A stretch of 40,744 nt of DNA from Actinocatenispora rupis (lineage in GTDB: Bacteria > Actinomycetota > Actinomycetes > Mycobacteriales > Micromonosporaceae), in contig NZ_BOMB01000056.1 in assembly GCF_016861975.1 (NCBI RefSeq), forward strand, positions 1 through 40,744. The letters are read 5' to 3'. The position numbers and the translations under genes are program-made. How positions within the stretch are numbered: position 1 is the stretch's first letter; each line of letters begins with the position of its first letter. Below are positions 24,419-32,771 of this stretch, piece after piece. Under the pieces are notes generated by a model that was not told where the DNA came from, searched no databases, and saw only the letters and a list, made by a program, of their open reading frames with translations.

Positions 24419-25123
24419 TCCTCGCACCTCCGTCGCCATGCTTGCAGGCGGCACCAAACGCGAGCGCCGGTCTACCTCCTCGACGCCACGCCGATCCCGC
24501 TGCCGGGCGGCGGCGCGTACGGGAACCTGTCGACCGGCCCGGTGTGCCGCAGCCCCGCCGGTGACGACGGCACGGCGACGCGGAGGTCGGGCAGCCTGCG
24601 CGGAATCGGTTGTGGTGGACGGGAGTCCGCGACCTCCGCCAGAAACGAGCTACGCCCAGGTCGCGGCCTGACGCGCAACTCCGCACGGCATGCAGTGGCA
24701 CTCCCGGAGAACGCGGACACGCCGTTGGCGCTGGCGTCCATTGTGGACGGTGGTCTCATCCGGGCCGGACGGGAGCGGTCCGCGCGTACCGCCGAGTCGG
24801 TAGGGGAGCGCGGGCGACGAGCACTCCCGCCCGCCACACCGGACCCCGCCGACCCGATCCACCGCGGCACATCCGCCGGGCGCGGTATCCGGCGCTGCCG
24901 CCCTTGGCGTACCGGGTGGTCCGGTTGCTGCGTCGGGGTTCACGGAGGGGCCTCCGGCGGCCGGTGCCGTAGGGGATCTCCTGTAGGCCGGGCGTCCCGG
25001 TCGCTGCGCGCCGTGACGTAGCGGGGAAGCCGCTGCCCGGCCGACGCGCAGGGCCGCTCCGGCCGCAGACCATGGACCTGCCCGCCGGCCGGCGGCCACC
25101 GCACAGGAACAGGAGGGGTCGTG
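24419..25123. other. Gene-free stretch of about 700 bp
   Basis: No reading frame here shows a domain or ribosome binding site. It contains a GTCCATTGTGGAC palindrome at 24737-24749 and a hairpin CGGAGG-GG-CCTCCG at 24943-24956. The last part must hold the promoter of the AOX-like gene. Confidence 0.5.
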
Positions 25124-25828
25124 ATGGGAACCGCGATCGAGTACGGGGCGGACGTCGCCGAGCGTCCGTCCGGCCCACCGAAGCTGCCCAGTGGACGGTT
25201 ACGGTACGCCGAGTCGGAAACCCTTGCCACACCACGGATGCGGTACGGCATGCTGGCCCGGATGATGTTCACCCCGGTCGACATCCTGTACGGGCGGCAG
25301 GGATCGTTCACGAAGTTCGCGATGTTGGAGATCATCGCCCGGGTGCCCTACCAGGCGTGGGAGCGCGTCGGCTATTGGGCGCTGCACCGGCACGCCGGCC
25401 GGTCGGTACTGGCCCGGCGCGTGTTCGACCGGATCGTCGACGCCCGTGCCGACCAGGACAACGAGCAGTGGCACCTGTTGATCATGCAGGATCTGGTGCA
25501 GCGCAACGGGATGCGGCAATCGTGGCTGCGGCACCGGGTGCTGCCCTGGCTGATCTCGTTCTTCTACTACCACGTGTCCTGGGTACTGTTCCTGATCCGG
25601 CCCGCGTGGAGTTACCGGCTCAACGCGGAGTTCGAGGACCACGCCGAGCACGAGTACATGAGCTTCGTGGCCGCGCACCCGGAACTCGATCACGAGCCCG
25701 ATCCCGGCACGTACGCCGCCGAGTACGGTCGCTTCGCGTCGGTTGCGGACCTCGTCCGGCAGATCGGTCACGACGAGCGGGTACACAAACTCGACAGTCT
25801 GCGTCGCATCACCCCGCTCCACGGGTGA
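25124..25828 (+). CDS. Alternative oxidase-like diiron protein
   Basis: A 234-residue protein with the alternative-oxidase (AOX) arrangement of iron ligands: Glu69 (MLEIIARVPYQAW), Glu114 and His117 (DNEQWHLLIM), Glu171 in FEDHAEHEY, and Glu218 and His221 (DERVHKL). Two hydrophobic helices (about 66-88 and 138-160, PWLISFFYYHVSWVLFLI) would place it at the membrane surface, where AOX oxidises quinol and reduces oxygen to water without pumping protons. AGGAGGGG is five bases before this ATG; a GTG one codon earlier is too close to it. AOX-type proteins occur in some actinobacteria but are not universal. The true substrate could also be another quinone-like molecule. Confidence 0.75.
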   Translation: MGTAIEYGADVAERPSGPPKLPSGRLRYAESETLATPRMRYGMLARMMFTPVDILYGRQGSFTKFAMLEIIARVPYQAWERVGYWALHRHAGRSVLARRVFDRIVDARADQDNEQWHLLIMQDLVQRNGMRQSWLRHRVLPWLISFFYYHVSWVLFLIRPAWSYRLNAEFEDHAEHEYMSFVAAHPELDHEPDPGTYAAEYGRFASVADLVRQIGHDERVHKLDSLRRITPLHG

Positions 25829-25849
25829 CGGACTAGGATCCGGCGCAGT

Positions 25850-25866
25850 GCCACCCGCACGGTGGC
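25850..25866. terminator. Hairpin between convergent AOX-like and sialidase-like genes
   Basis: Perfect arms GCCACC and GGTGGC with a 5-nt loop, 22 bp after the AOX-like stop, in a tail-to-tail gap. A bidirectional terminator is plausible. Confidence 0.4.
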
Positions 25867-26008
25867 CGGGTCGCCCACCTCCGGCCACTCGCCCGCAGCG
25901 GCGCGTCGCCGTCGGACGGCACGGGCCCCGGGCGCGGCGGAGCCGTTGTCCAGCAACGGAAACCGGCCCGGCTCCGCGTACGGGACCGCGCCGGTGCACG
26001 GCGGACGG

Positions 26009-27178
26009 TCAGAGGGCGCCGGTGGCGTAGAACGCGTCGCACTCCGTACCCACGTAGTCGGTGGCGATCTCGATGATGCCCGAGCCGTCCGCGGTCGGCG
26101 CCAGCGCGGAACTGTAGTTCGGGCAGTAGTTGTCGTACGCGGTGGGCACCTGCACCGGCGCTGGGATCCGTTGCCACGTACCGGATCCGCCGGTGGAGTT
26201 GGTCAGCAGTGTGGTGCCGTTGCCGCCGTCCTGCCCGCCGGAGTCGAAGAGCATCTGGCCGACGAGCACGATCCTTCCGGTGGCGCTGCCGTCGTCGACG
26301 ACCGTGATCGTGGGCGCGTGCCGGAAGAACGTGCCGTCGTCGGCCACGATCCTCGTACCGGGTTGCGCCGGGTCGCCCCAGTCCGCGCCGTCGGCGGAGG
26401 TGCGGTAGTAGACGTCGCAGCCGAAGCTGGATCCGCAGATCTCGTACGTCATGATCCGGGTTCCATCCGTCAGCGTGCGCACCACCGCCATGCCGGGCCG
26501 CGCGCCCGCATCCGCCAACGACACCACCGGGTACGGGCTCGACCACGTGACGCCGTCGGCGGAGAACACCTCCATCAGCGCCTGGCTGTGCGCGGGTTGC
26601 TGCGTCTCGTCGGAGTAGTACAGGGTGAGCTGACCTTCGCCGTTGACGTGCATCTCCGGTTCCCACAGCCCACCGGTGTTCGCCGCGGTGAGTACCGTCG
26701 AGACCGGCGACCAGGTGGCGCCGTGGTCGGTGCTCGCCCACAGGTCGATCGACATGCGCCGGTTGTCGCCGCCGTTCTGGCCGAACGAACCGGACCACAG
26801 CAGCGTGCCCGCCGGCATGGACCCGATCGCGCTGGGCAGCTCGTAGATGCTGGTGCAGCAGAAGCCGGTCGCCGCGGCGGGATCGCGCACCTGACCGATC
26901 GGCGTGAACGTCGCGCCGTCGTCGGTGCTGCGGTAGATGCTCCCGTACCCCTGCGGGTCGAACGCGACGGTGGACGCGATGAGCTGCCCGTTCGCGTCGC
27001 CGGAGTGCGCGAGCCGGATCAGCCGCGGGTACAGGCCGGTGCCGGTGCCGAGTTGGGTGCCGGTGGCGGCGGGCTTCACCCGGGGTGCCGCGGTGGCCGC
27101 GGTCGTGACGCTCGCGCCGGCCAGCGCGACGCACGCCAGTACGGCGAGGACGAGCCGGTACGGGGACATCGCTCTCAT
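26009..27178 (-). CDS. Secreted sialidase-like (BNR/Asp-box) beta-propeller protein
   Basis: A 389-residue exported protein. The signal peptide spans about residues 1-30 (RLVLAVLACVALAGASVTTAATAAP). A six-bladed propeller with Asp-box repeats follows: STDDGATFTPIG, STDHGATWSPV, SADGVTWSSP and SADGADWGDP. Two Cys pairs (FCCTS, ICGSSFGCDVYY) suggest disulfides outside the cell. This pattern is common in Streptomyces proteins annotated as exo-alpha-sialidase or BNR-repeat glycoside hydrolases. I cannot confirm the Arg triad or nucleophile Tyr, so the substrate remains open. GGAGG lies five bases before the first of two nearby ATGs. Confidence 0.75.
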   Translation of the reverse strand: MRAMSPYRLVLAVLACVALAGASVTTAATAAPRVKPAATGTQLGTGTGLYPRLIRLAHSGDANGQLIASTVAFDPQGYGSIYRSTDDGATFTPIGQVRDPAAATGFCCTSIYELPSAIGSMPAGTLLWSGSFGQNGGDNRRMSIDLWASTDHGATWSPVSTVLTAANTGGLWEPEMHVNGEGQLTLYYSDETQQPAHSQALMEVFSADGVTWSSPYPVVSLADAGARPGMAVVRTLTDGTRIMTYEICGSSFGCDVYYRTSADGADWGDPAQPGTRIVADDGTFFRHAPTITVVDDGSATGRIVLVGQMLFDSGGQDGGNGTTLLTNSTGGSGTWQRIPAPVQVPTAYDNYCPNYSSALAPTADGSGIIEIATDYVGTECDAFYATGAL

Positions 27179-27441
27179 CGGTACCTCCACACGAACGGGG
27201 CGCTCGCGTCGCCGGCCCGTACGCCGGGGAGGGGTCCGGCCGGGACGGGGCGGGCGCGTGGCGCGGACGAGTAGGAAGAAAACGATTTCTCCCACTGTAC
27301 CGCAATAGAAAGGTTTATGTACCGAACATCTGGCTCGGCGCCGCGTGGGCCGATGAACGGCGGGCACACGTTGCGGACGTTCGTTGACCGCGTCGGCTCC
27401 TAGGCTTGGTACCAGACCAGCGCCGTACCGGAAGGAATCCG
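27179..27441. promoter_or_regulatory. Divergent promoter region with A+T-rich core
   Basis: 263 bp between the sialidase-like and VOC genes. A short A+T-rich block (about 27275-27320) stands out from the surrounding G+C-rich DNA and contains the dyad GAAAACGATTTC. It is the likely promoter/operator area for the secreted protein. Confidence 0.4.
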
Positions 27442-27969
27442 ATGACCGAGCAGACCAGCGCCGCGCCCGCCGGGTACACGACCGTGGCTCCGTGGGTCGT
27501 CACCGACGACACGGGTGCGTTCCTCGACTTCGCCACGGCGGCGTTCGGCGGCGAGGAACTCGGGCGCGTCGCCACCGAGGACGGGCTCATCGGCCACGGC
27601 GAGATCCGTATCGGCGACACCGTCGTGCTCGCGTTCGACCGGCACGCCGACTGGCCGGTACTCCCCAGTCTGCTGCGCGTGTTCGTTCCCGACGCCGACG
27701 AGACCTTCGTCCGGGCGGTCGCGGCCGGCGGGCACGTCGTGACCGCCGTGGCCGACGACGCCTTCGGCAACCGCGGCGGGCGCATCAGGGATCCGTTCGG
27801 GAACATCTGGTGGGTACTCGCGCACGTCGAGGACGTACCCGAGGACCAGATGTGGGCCAGACTCCAGAACCCCCGGTACGCCGAGGCGATGCGTGTGGCG
27901 CAGGAAACCCTCGACGCCGAACTCGGCGGCCGCGGACACGGCAGCGCCCCCGTCCGCCCCATCGGCTGA
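27442..27969 (+). CDS. VOC-family (PhnB/glyoxalase-like) protein
   Basis: A 175-residue vicinal-oxygen-chelate fold protein. Two beta-alpha-beta-beta-beta units can be traced: TVAPWVVTDDTGAFLDFATAAFGGEELGR with GLIGHGEIRIGDTVVLAFD, then RVFVPDADETFVRAVAAGGHVVTAV and GGRIRDPFGNIWWVLAHVEDV. The phrase 'RIRDPFGNIW' is diagnostic of PhnB-like members. These proteins may bind small ligands or act as metalloenzymes or resistance proteins; the ligand is not predictable. GAAGGA precedes the ATG. A stem-loop follows the gene. Confidence 0.85.
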   Translation: MTEQTSAAPAGYTTVAPWVVTDDTGAFLDFATAAFGGEELGRVATEDGLIGHGEIRIGDTVVLAFDRHADWPVLPSLLRVFVPDADETFVRAVAAGGHVVTAVADDAFGNRGGRIRDPFGNIWWVLAHVEDVPEDQMWARLQNPRYAEAMRVAQETLDAELGGRGHGSAPVRPIG

Positions 27970-28390
27970 CGGGTGCCCAGGCGGCAGATCGGATGCGCCA
28001 CCGGCCGCGGCCTGACACGGTGACCGCCCGACCTGAGGTCACCGTTCGGCTGTATCACATGACCGGAGTGCCCGACGCCGGCAAGTCCGCCGTACTCGCC
28101 GTGCTGGAGGTGGTCAACGGCCGCGCCGGTGGTGAGCAGTCTCGCCCGTCGTGGAAGCGGGATGTCCTTCCGTTCAACGGAATTCGGGTGTGCGGCCGCG
28201 GCGTGACGGTGGACGCAGGTCGGAAGGTGACGGGGAGGGCGCGGCGCCGTCGCGTACCGGCATCGACTTCCGTTACACGGATCCAGGTTGCGGCGTTGCC
28301 GGTGGTGTGACGGTCGCAGTCGAGAGACGGCGGAGTGGGGGTGCGGCGTCGCGGCGGAACGTGGATGCCTTGTCGGAAAAGGGGTCTGGG
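27970..28390. other. Convergent intergenic stretch with strong stem-loop
   Basis: About 420 bp between the VOC and methyltransferase genes, which end toward each other. Apart from the stem-loop at 28017-28045 I find no supported gene. A P-loop-like string appears at 28065-28088 but is not part of any recognisable protein. Confidence 0.5.
28017..28045 (+). terminator. Stem-loop after VOC gene
   Basis: Perfect 9-bp arms ACGGTGACC and GGTCACCGT with an 11-nt loop, 48 bp after the VOC stop. This is the strongest terminator-like hairpin in the gap. Confidence 0.5.
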
Positions 28391-29179
28391 TTAACGAGGG
28401 GGACCGTCCTCGGACGGGACGCTGGCGAGGTAACCGACGGCCCCGCGGTCGAGTACGATGCCGCCCGACTCGTGCATCCGGGTGAGTTCGGTGAGCGCGG
28501 CGCGTCGGAACTCGACCGCGTCCGTCGTATCGAGGGCCTCGACGACGGCGGCGAATCCGTGGGACATGTGGAAGTCCCAACAGATCTGCGGGCTGGGCAC
28601 CGGCAGGTGGACCGCCAGCTGCACGGTACGGATGTCGGCGAAGCCGGCGGCGTGCAGGTGCGCGGCGACGCCGTAGTCGCGGCGGGGGAGGCGTTCGGCG
28701 GCGCGGGAAGCGAAGCAGCCGACCAGGGTCTCCCACGCGTCCCACCGGCCGCCGTCCTCGCACGGGCCCGGAGTCGTCAGAGCCACGGTCGCGCCGGGCC
28801 GCAGGACGCGACGCAGGCCGGTGAGTACCCGGAGAGGGTCGGTGACCAGGTGGATCATGAAGCCGGCGGTGGCCAGGTCGTAGGAGGCGGCGGGAAGGTC
28901 GAGCCGGTGGGCGTCCATGAGGCGTACGTCGAGTTCCGGGTGTGCGGCGGCGAGCAGGGACACCATGCGGGGCGCGGCGTCCACCGCGGTGACGACACAT
29001 CCGCGGGCCGCGGCCGACGCGCCGATCGCGCCACGGCCGGTGCCGACGTCCAGCAAGTGGGTGCCCGGAGGAGGGGCGAGTACGTCGAGGAGCTGGCTCG
29101 CGAACTCGGCGAAGAAGGGGATGACCTGGTCGTAGCGGTCGGCGAGGCGGTCGAACAGTGCCGGGGCCGGGTCGGTCAT
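28391..29179 (-). CDS. Class I SAM-dependent methyltransferase
   Basis: A 262-residue methyltransferase of the UbiE/Methyltransf_11 type. Motif I is HLLDVGTGRGAIGASAAARG, with the acidic end of strand 2 at VTAVDAAPRMVSLL. Motif II/post-I are LMDAHRLDLPAASYDLATAGFMIHLV and VLRPGATVALTTPG. The first helices FDRLADRYDQVIPFFAEFASQLLDVL are the usual cap. The methyl acceptor is not predictable. Two ATGs two codons apart (29185 and 29179) are possible starts; neither has a strong ribosome binding site. About 130 bp upstream lies a 29-bp perfect palindrome with a promoter-like arrangement facing this gene, which implies tight regulation by an unlinked repressor. Confidence 0.85.
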   Translation of the reverse strand: MTDPAPALFDRLADRYDQVIPFFAEFASQLLDVLAPPPGTHLLDVGTGRGAIGASAAARGCVVTAVDAAPRMVSLLAAAHPELDVRLMDAHRLDLPAASYDLATAGFMIHLVTDPLRVLTGLRRVLRPGATVALTTPGPCEDGGRWDAWETLVGCFASRAAERLPRRDYGVAAHLHAAGFADIRTVQLAVHLPVPSPQICWDFHMSHGFAAVVEALDTTDAVEFRRAALTELTRMHESGGIVLDRGAVGYLASVPSEDGPPR

Positions 29180-29281
29180 GGCCATGACGATGAACGGCGG
29201 CGCGGGAGCGGGCAACCGAATTGGTACCGGACGCGGGGTGCCGTGGCCGCATCGAGCATGTCCAGCCAACGGCCACCGACT

Positions 29282-29294
29282 GTCCACAGTGGAC
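29282..29294. repeat. GTCCACAGTGGAC palindrome
   Basis: A perfect 13-base palindrome (single central base) that recurs with one change at 29630-29642 and with variants at 9210 and 24737, all in non-coding DNA. Confidence 0.6.
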
Positions 29295-29310
29295 TTGTTC
29301 AATTGTCTCA

Positions 29311-29345
29311 TTATTCACTTGTTCAACAGTTGAACAAGTGAACAA
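29311..29345. promoter_or_regulatory. 29-bp perfect palindromic operator upstream of methyltransferase
   Basis: Positions 29314-29342 form a perfect palindrome with 14-base arms (TTCACTTGTTCAAC and its complement) around one base; with one mismatch it extends to 29311-29345. A third half-site lies at 29293-29302. Read leftward, TTGTTC and TAATGA about 18 bases apart resemble -35/-10 elements overlapping the palindrome, so a repressor bound here would block the methyltransferase promoter. The half-site form suits a dimeric TetR- or MarR-type protein; no such gene is adjacent. Confidence 0.7.
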
Positions 29346-29639
29346 TCTGGAACGTGATCAATTACCTTATCCGGACATAAGCACTCCATCATCGGCCGCC
29401 ACCGACTGATCCGCACCGCGGTCGCGTCCCTGCCGCCGCACCAGCCCGACCCGCCCACCCGTCGACGCCGACCCGACGACCACGGCCACGCCGGAACGCC
29501 CGAGCACTCGCCGAATGGCGATGCGCCAACACCACACCGGATCGGCTCAACGGCACCGAATCGGCCACCCTGGTTGTCGGGAAGCTGCCAACCCGCGACT
29601 TCGTGACGACAGCCCGGCCACCTTGCCCGATCCACAGTG

Positions 29640-29658
29640 GACCGCACCGGATGCGGTC
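29640..29658 (-). terminator. Hairpin at the 3' end of the encapsulin operon
   Basis: Arms GACCGCA and TGCGGTC with a 5-nt loop, overlapping the stop codon of the MFS gene. A likely end for the leftward operon. Confidence 0.45.
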
Positions 29659-31108
29659 ACTGCCCGACCGGTACGACGGCGGGGCGCCGGCCCGGGATGG
29701 CGCCGAGGATGGTGGCGAGCAGTGCGAGCCCGACGAGTACGGCGGCGGTGCGGAAGCCGCGGTCGATGCCGATCGCGAGCGCGGCCGGGTCCGGCAGTAC
29801 GCGGTGGGCGGCGACGGTCGTCCAGGTGATGGTGCCGAGTACGGCGAGTCCGACGGCGCCGCCGAGTTGCCGCGCGCAGTTGAAGACGCCGGAGGCGATG
29901 CCGGCGTCCTGTTCGTCGACGCGGGAGAGTGCCTCGACGGTCATGGGTGGCGCGGCGAGTCCGAGCCCGGCGTACGTGAGGGTGCTGGGCAGGACGAGGT
30001 CGGTGAGGTAGCCACCGGCACCGTCCATCATGGACAGCCAGCCGATGCCGACGACGGCGACGGACAGCCCGACGAGCACGACGGTACGGGTGCCGAAGCG
30101 GCGCAGCAGCGGTCCACTGGCGCGGGCGCAGGCGACGAGCAGTCCGGTCATCGGCAGGAACACCAGCGCGGTGCGCAGCGGTCCGTACTGCCAGATGCGT
30201 TGCAGGAACAGGGTGAGGAAGAACGAGATGCCGGTCATGGCCATGCTGTACAGCACGATGGTGAGGTAGTTGCCGAGCCGGGCGCGGCCGGCGAACAGGC
30301 GCAGCGGCATGAGGGGGCGCCGACTGCGCCGTTCGACGAGTACGAAGAGGCCGAGGAGCAGCGCGGCGCCGGCGAGCGAGGCGAGTACGGAGGGGTCGGT
30401 CCAGTGCACGGTGCCGGACGGGTCGGCGGCGGCGCGGGTCAGCCCGAACACGAGCAGCGTCATGCCGAGCGTGGCGGTCAGGGCGCCGGGTACGTCGAAG
30501 CGGCCGGACCGGCGGCCCGCCTCGGCGAGTACGCGGGGGGCGAGGGCGATGACGAGTATCCCGAACGGCACGTTGACGAGCATGATCCAGCGCCAGGACA
30601 GGAAGCTCGTGATGAGGCCGCCGGCGAGCAGGCCGACACCTCCGCCGGCGGTACCGATCGCGGTGTAGATGCTGATGGCGCGGTTGCGCGCCGGGCCCTC
30701 CGGGAACGTGGTGGTGAGCAGCGACAACGCGGCCGGACTGGCCGCGGCGGCACCGGCGGCCTGGATCGCCCGGGACGCGACCAGCTGCCACGGGTGTTGC
30801 GCGAGCCCGGCGGTCAGCGACGCGGCGGTGAACAGGACGAGCCCGACGACGAACACCCGGCGGCGTCCGAAGACGTCGCCGCAGCGGCCGCCGAGCAGCA
30901 GCAGCCCGCCGAACACCAGGCCGTACGCGGTGATCACCCACTCCAGGTCGGGGCCGGTGAAGCCGAGCCCGGTCTGGATGTGCGGCAGCGCGACGGTCAC
31001 GATCATCGTGTCGAGCAGGAACATCGTCTGCGCGGCGCAGATCGTGGCCAGCGCCGCCGTCCGGGTACGCGCACCGGCGGCGGTGCCGGTCGCGGCCGGC
31101 TGGCTCAT
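29657..31108 (-). CDS. MFS exporter, DHA2/EmrB-QacA type
   Basis: A 483-residue major-facilitator transporter of the 14-helix drug:proton antiporter group. The first helix reads AALATICAAQTMFLLDTMIVTVALPHIQ, with the DHA2 D1-type motif. Motif A is GGRCGDVFGRRRVFV, and motif C-like Gly-rich segments follow (AGGGVGLLAGGLI). The protein should export a small molecule using the proton gradient. Its start overlaps the stop of the AMP-ligase (ATGA, 31105-31108), so it is the last, coupled gene of the operon shell protein - ATP-grasp - AMP-ligase - exporter. That position makes the cluster's own product the likely substrate. Confidence 0.9.
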   Translation of the reverse strand: MSQPAATGTAAGARTRTAALATICAAQTMFLLDTMIVTVALPHIQTGLGFTGPDLEWVITAYGLVFGGLLLLGGRCGDVFGRRRVFVVGLVLFTAASLTAGLAQHPWQLVASRAIQAAGAAAASPAALSLLTTTFPEGPARNRAISIYTAIGTAGGGVGLLAGGLITSFLSWRWIMLVNVPFGILVIALAPRVLAEAGRRSGRFDVPGALTATLGMTLLVFGLTRAAADPSGTVHWTDPSVLASLAGAALLLGLFVLVERRSRRPLMPLRLFAGRARLGNYLTIVLYSMAMTGISFFLTLFLQRIWQYGPLRTALVFLPMTGLLVACARASGPLLRRFGTRTVVLVGLSVAVVGIGWLSMMDGAGGYLTDLVLPSTLTYAGLGLAAPPMTVEALSRVDEQDAGIASGVFNCARQLGGAVGLAVLGTITWTTVAAHRVLPDPAALAIGIDRGFRTAAVLVGLALLATILGAIPGRRPAVVPVGQ

Positions 31109-32742
31109 CGCGGCGCCGCGGCCAGCTCCAGCCGTCGACGCAGCGGCGCGCGCTGGATCTTGCCCACCGAGTTCTTCGGCAGTTCCCAGACGAACTGGAC
31201 CCGGTCCGGCCAGAACGCCCGCGCACAGCCCGTGCCGGCGAGCGTGTCGTGCAGTTCGGCGAGCGTCGGCGGCCGACCCTGCGGTACGACGACGGCGCAG
31301 CACAGTTCGGCCCCGGGTACGGCGGGATCGGGGTAGCCGACGAGCGCGAGTTCCTTGATGCCGGGGTGGCGCGCCAGCAGGCCCTCGACGAGGAGTACGG
31401 GGAGTTTCAGGCCGTCGGAGCGGATGATCAGGTCGCTGCGGCGGCCGACGATCCGGATACCGCCGCGCCCGTCGGGCCGGGCGATGTCGCCGGTGTCGAA
31501 CCAGTCGCCGTCGAGGGACGCGTCGTACACGTCGCGTTGGTGCAGGTAGCCGAGGCACTGCGAGGCGCCGCGGACCAGCAGCCGGCCGGACTCCTCGCCG
31601 TCCTCGGCGTCGATCCGGACCTCCATCCACGGTACGGCGCGGCCGTCGCTGCGGGTCGCCCAGTCGTCGGGGTCGTCGGGCCGCGTCATGGTGACCGCGG
31701 CGTTCTCGGTCATGCCCCACAGCGCGTGCACCGGCACCTGGAACGTCTCGCGTACGGACTCGACGAGGTCGGGTTGCAGCGGCGCCGAGCCGGACACGAT
31801 CCGCCGCAACGTACGGGTGTCGCGGGCGCGGTCGCGTTGCGCGGCGACCAGGTCCACCAGGTACCCGGGGGCCATGTACGCCCAGGTGACCGCGTGCCGT
31901 TCGACCGTGTCGAGCAGCAGCGCCATGTCGTGCGGCCGGTCGTAGATCAGCCAGGTCGCGTTGAGCTGCAACGGCATCAGCGCGCCGTACGTCATGCCGG
32001 CCATGTGCAGGTGCGGGTGCGGTACGACGATCACGTCGTCCGGCCCCAGCCCGTACGGTTCGGCGCCGGCGCGGGCCGCCGCGTACAGGGTGTTGCTCGT
32101 GTGCGCGACGGCCTTCATCCGGCCGGACGTGCCGGACGTACTCACCAGCGCGGCGGGCTCGTCCGGGCGCAGCGCGAGCGCCGGGTCCGCCGCGGGGTGC
32201 TCGGTGTCGAGGAAGTACCCGGTGAAGTCGAGGGCGTCGGCGGTGGAGCCGGTGCCGATCACCACCCGGTGCCGTACGGTGTCCGGCGCGGCGGCGGCCA
32301 CCCGGGCGGCGATGTCGACGTCGCCGATCCGGTCGAGGCTGACGCACACCGGCGCCTCGGTGGTGGTCAGGGTGAAGCGCAGTTCGCGCTCCTCCAGGGA
32401 CGGGAACATCGCGGCGCCGACCGCGCCGATCCGCCCGCACGCCAACCACAGCGGCGTCAGCTGCCACACGTTCGGCAGGTACATGGCGACCACGTCGCCG
32501 CGGCCGACACCCAGCGACAGCAGCGCGGCGGCGAACCGTTCGACCAGCTCCGACAGCTCCCGGTACGAGATGGTCCGCGGCGTGTCGCCCTCGTACGCGA
32601 TGAGGGCGGGATGGTCCGGCCGGGTGGCGACCGCCCGCGCCAGGTCGTCGAGGAACGTCTCGTCGCGCCACCAGCCCTTGGCCCGGTACCCGGCGGCGAC
32701 CTCGGCGCTCGGCAGCCGCAACGATTCCACTCCGGTCATCAT
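31105..32742 (-). CDS. AMP-dependent acyl-CoA synthetase/ligase
   Basis: A 545-residue adenylate-forming enzyme. The core motifs are present: the phosphate-binding loop STSGTSGRMKAVAHT; the LWGMTENAAVT motif; DWFDTGDIARPDGRGGIRIVGRRSDLIIRSDG, with the ribose-binding Asp and hinge; and the C-terminal catalytic Lys in LPKNSVGKIQRAPLRRRL. It activates a carboxylic acid as acyl-AMP and passes it to CoA, a carrier or an amine. No carrier-protein gene lies in the cluster, so CoA or direct amide formation is likelier. The first of two adjacent ATGs was chosen, with GGGGGA upstream. It follows the ATP-grasp gene by 29 bp and is coupled to the exporter. Confidence 0.9.
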   Translation of the reverse strand: MMTGVESLRLPSAEVAAGYRAKGWWRDETFLDDLARAVATRPDHPALIAYEGDTPRTISYRELSELVERFAAALLSLGVGRGDVVAMYLPNVWQLTPLWLACGRIGAVGAAMFPSLEERELRFTLTTTEAPVCVSLDRIGDVDIAARVAAAAPDTVRHRVVIGTGSTADALDFTGYFLDTEHPAADPALALRPDEPAALVSTSGTSGRMKAVAHTSNTLYAAARAGAEPYGLGPDDVIVVPHPHLHMAGMTYGALMPLQLNATWLIYDRPHDMALLLDTVERHAVTWAYMAPGYLVDLVAAQRDRARDTRTLRRIVSGSAPLQPDLVESVRETFQVPVHALWGMTENAAVTMTRPDDPDDWATRSDGRAVPWMEVRIDAEDGEESGRLLVRGASQCLGYLHQRDVYDASLDGDWFDTGDIARPDGRGGIRIVGRRSDLIIRSDGLKLPVLLVEGLLARHPGIKELALVGYPDPAVPGAELCCAVVVPQGRPPTLAELHDTLAGTGCARAFWPDRVQFVWELPKNSVGKIQRAPLRRRLELAAAPR

Positions 32743-32771
32743 GGTTCCGTTGTCCCCCAACGCTCTCGTCC

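Larger units (their letters stand above)
29186..29656. other. Regulatory/gene-free stretch
   Basis: No gene is supported. The region holds the large palindrome (29311-29345), an extra half-site ACTTGTTCAA (29293-29302) and two copies of the GTCCACAGTGGAC-type palindrome (29282-29294 and 29630-29642). It is visibly more A+T-rich around 29290-29390. Confidence 0.55.

Noticed and set aside
28065-28088. Walker A-like string GVPDAGKS on the plus strand
   Set aside because: No ribosome binding site, no Walker B, and no kinase or GTPase continuation on either side; it lies in a frame that looks non-coding.
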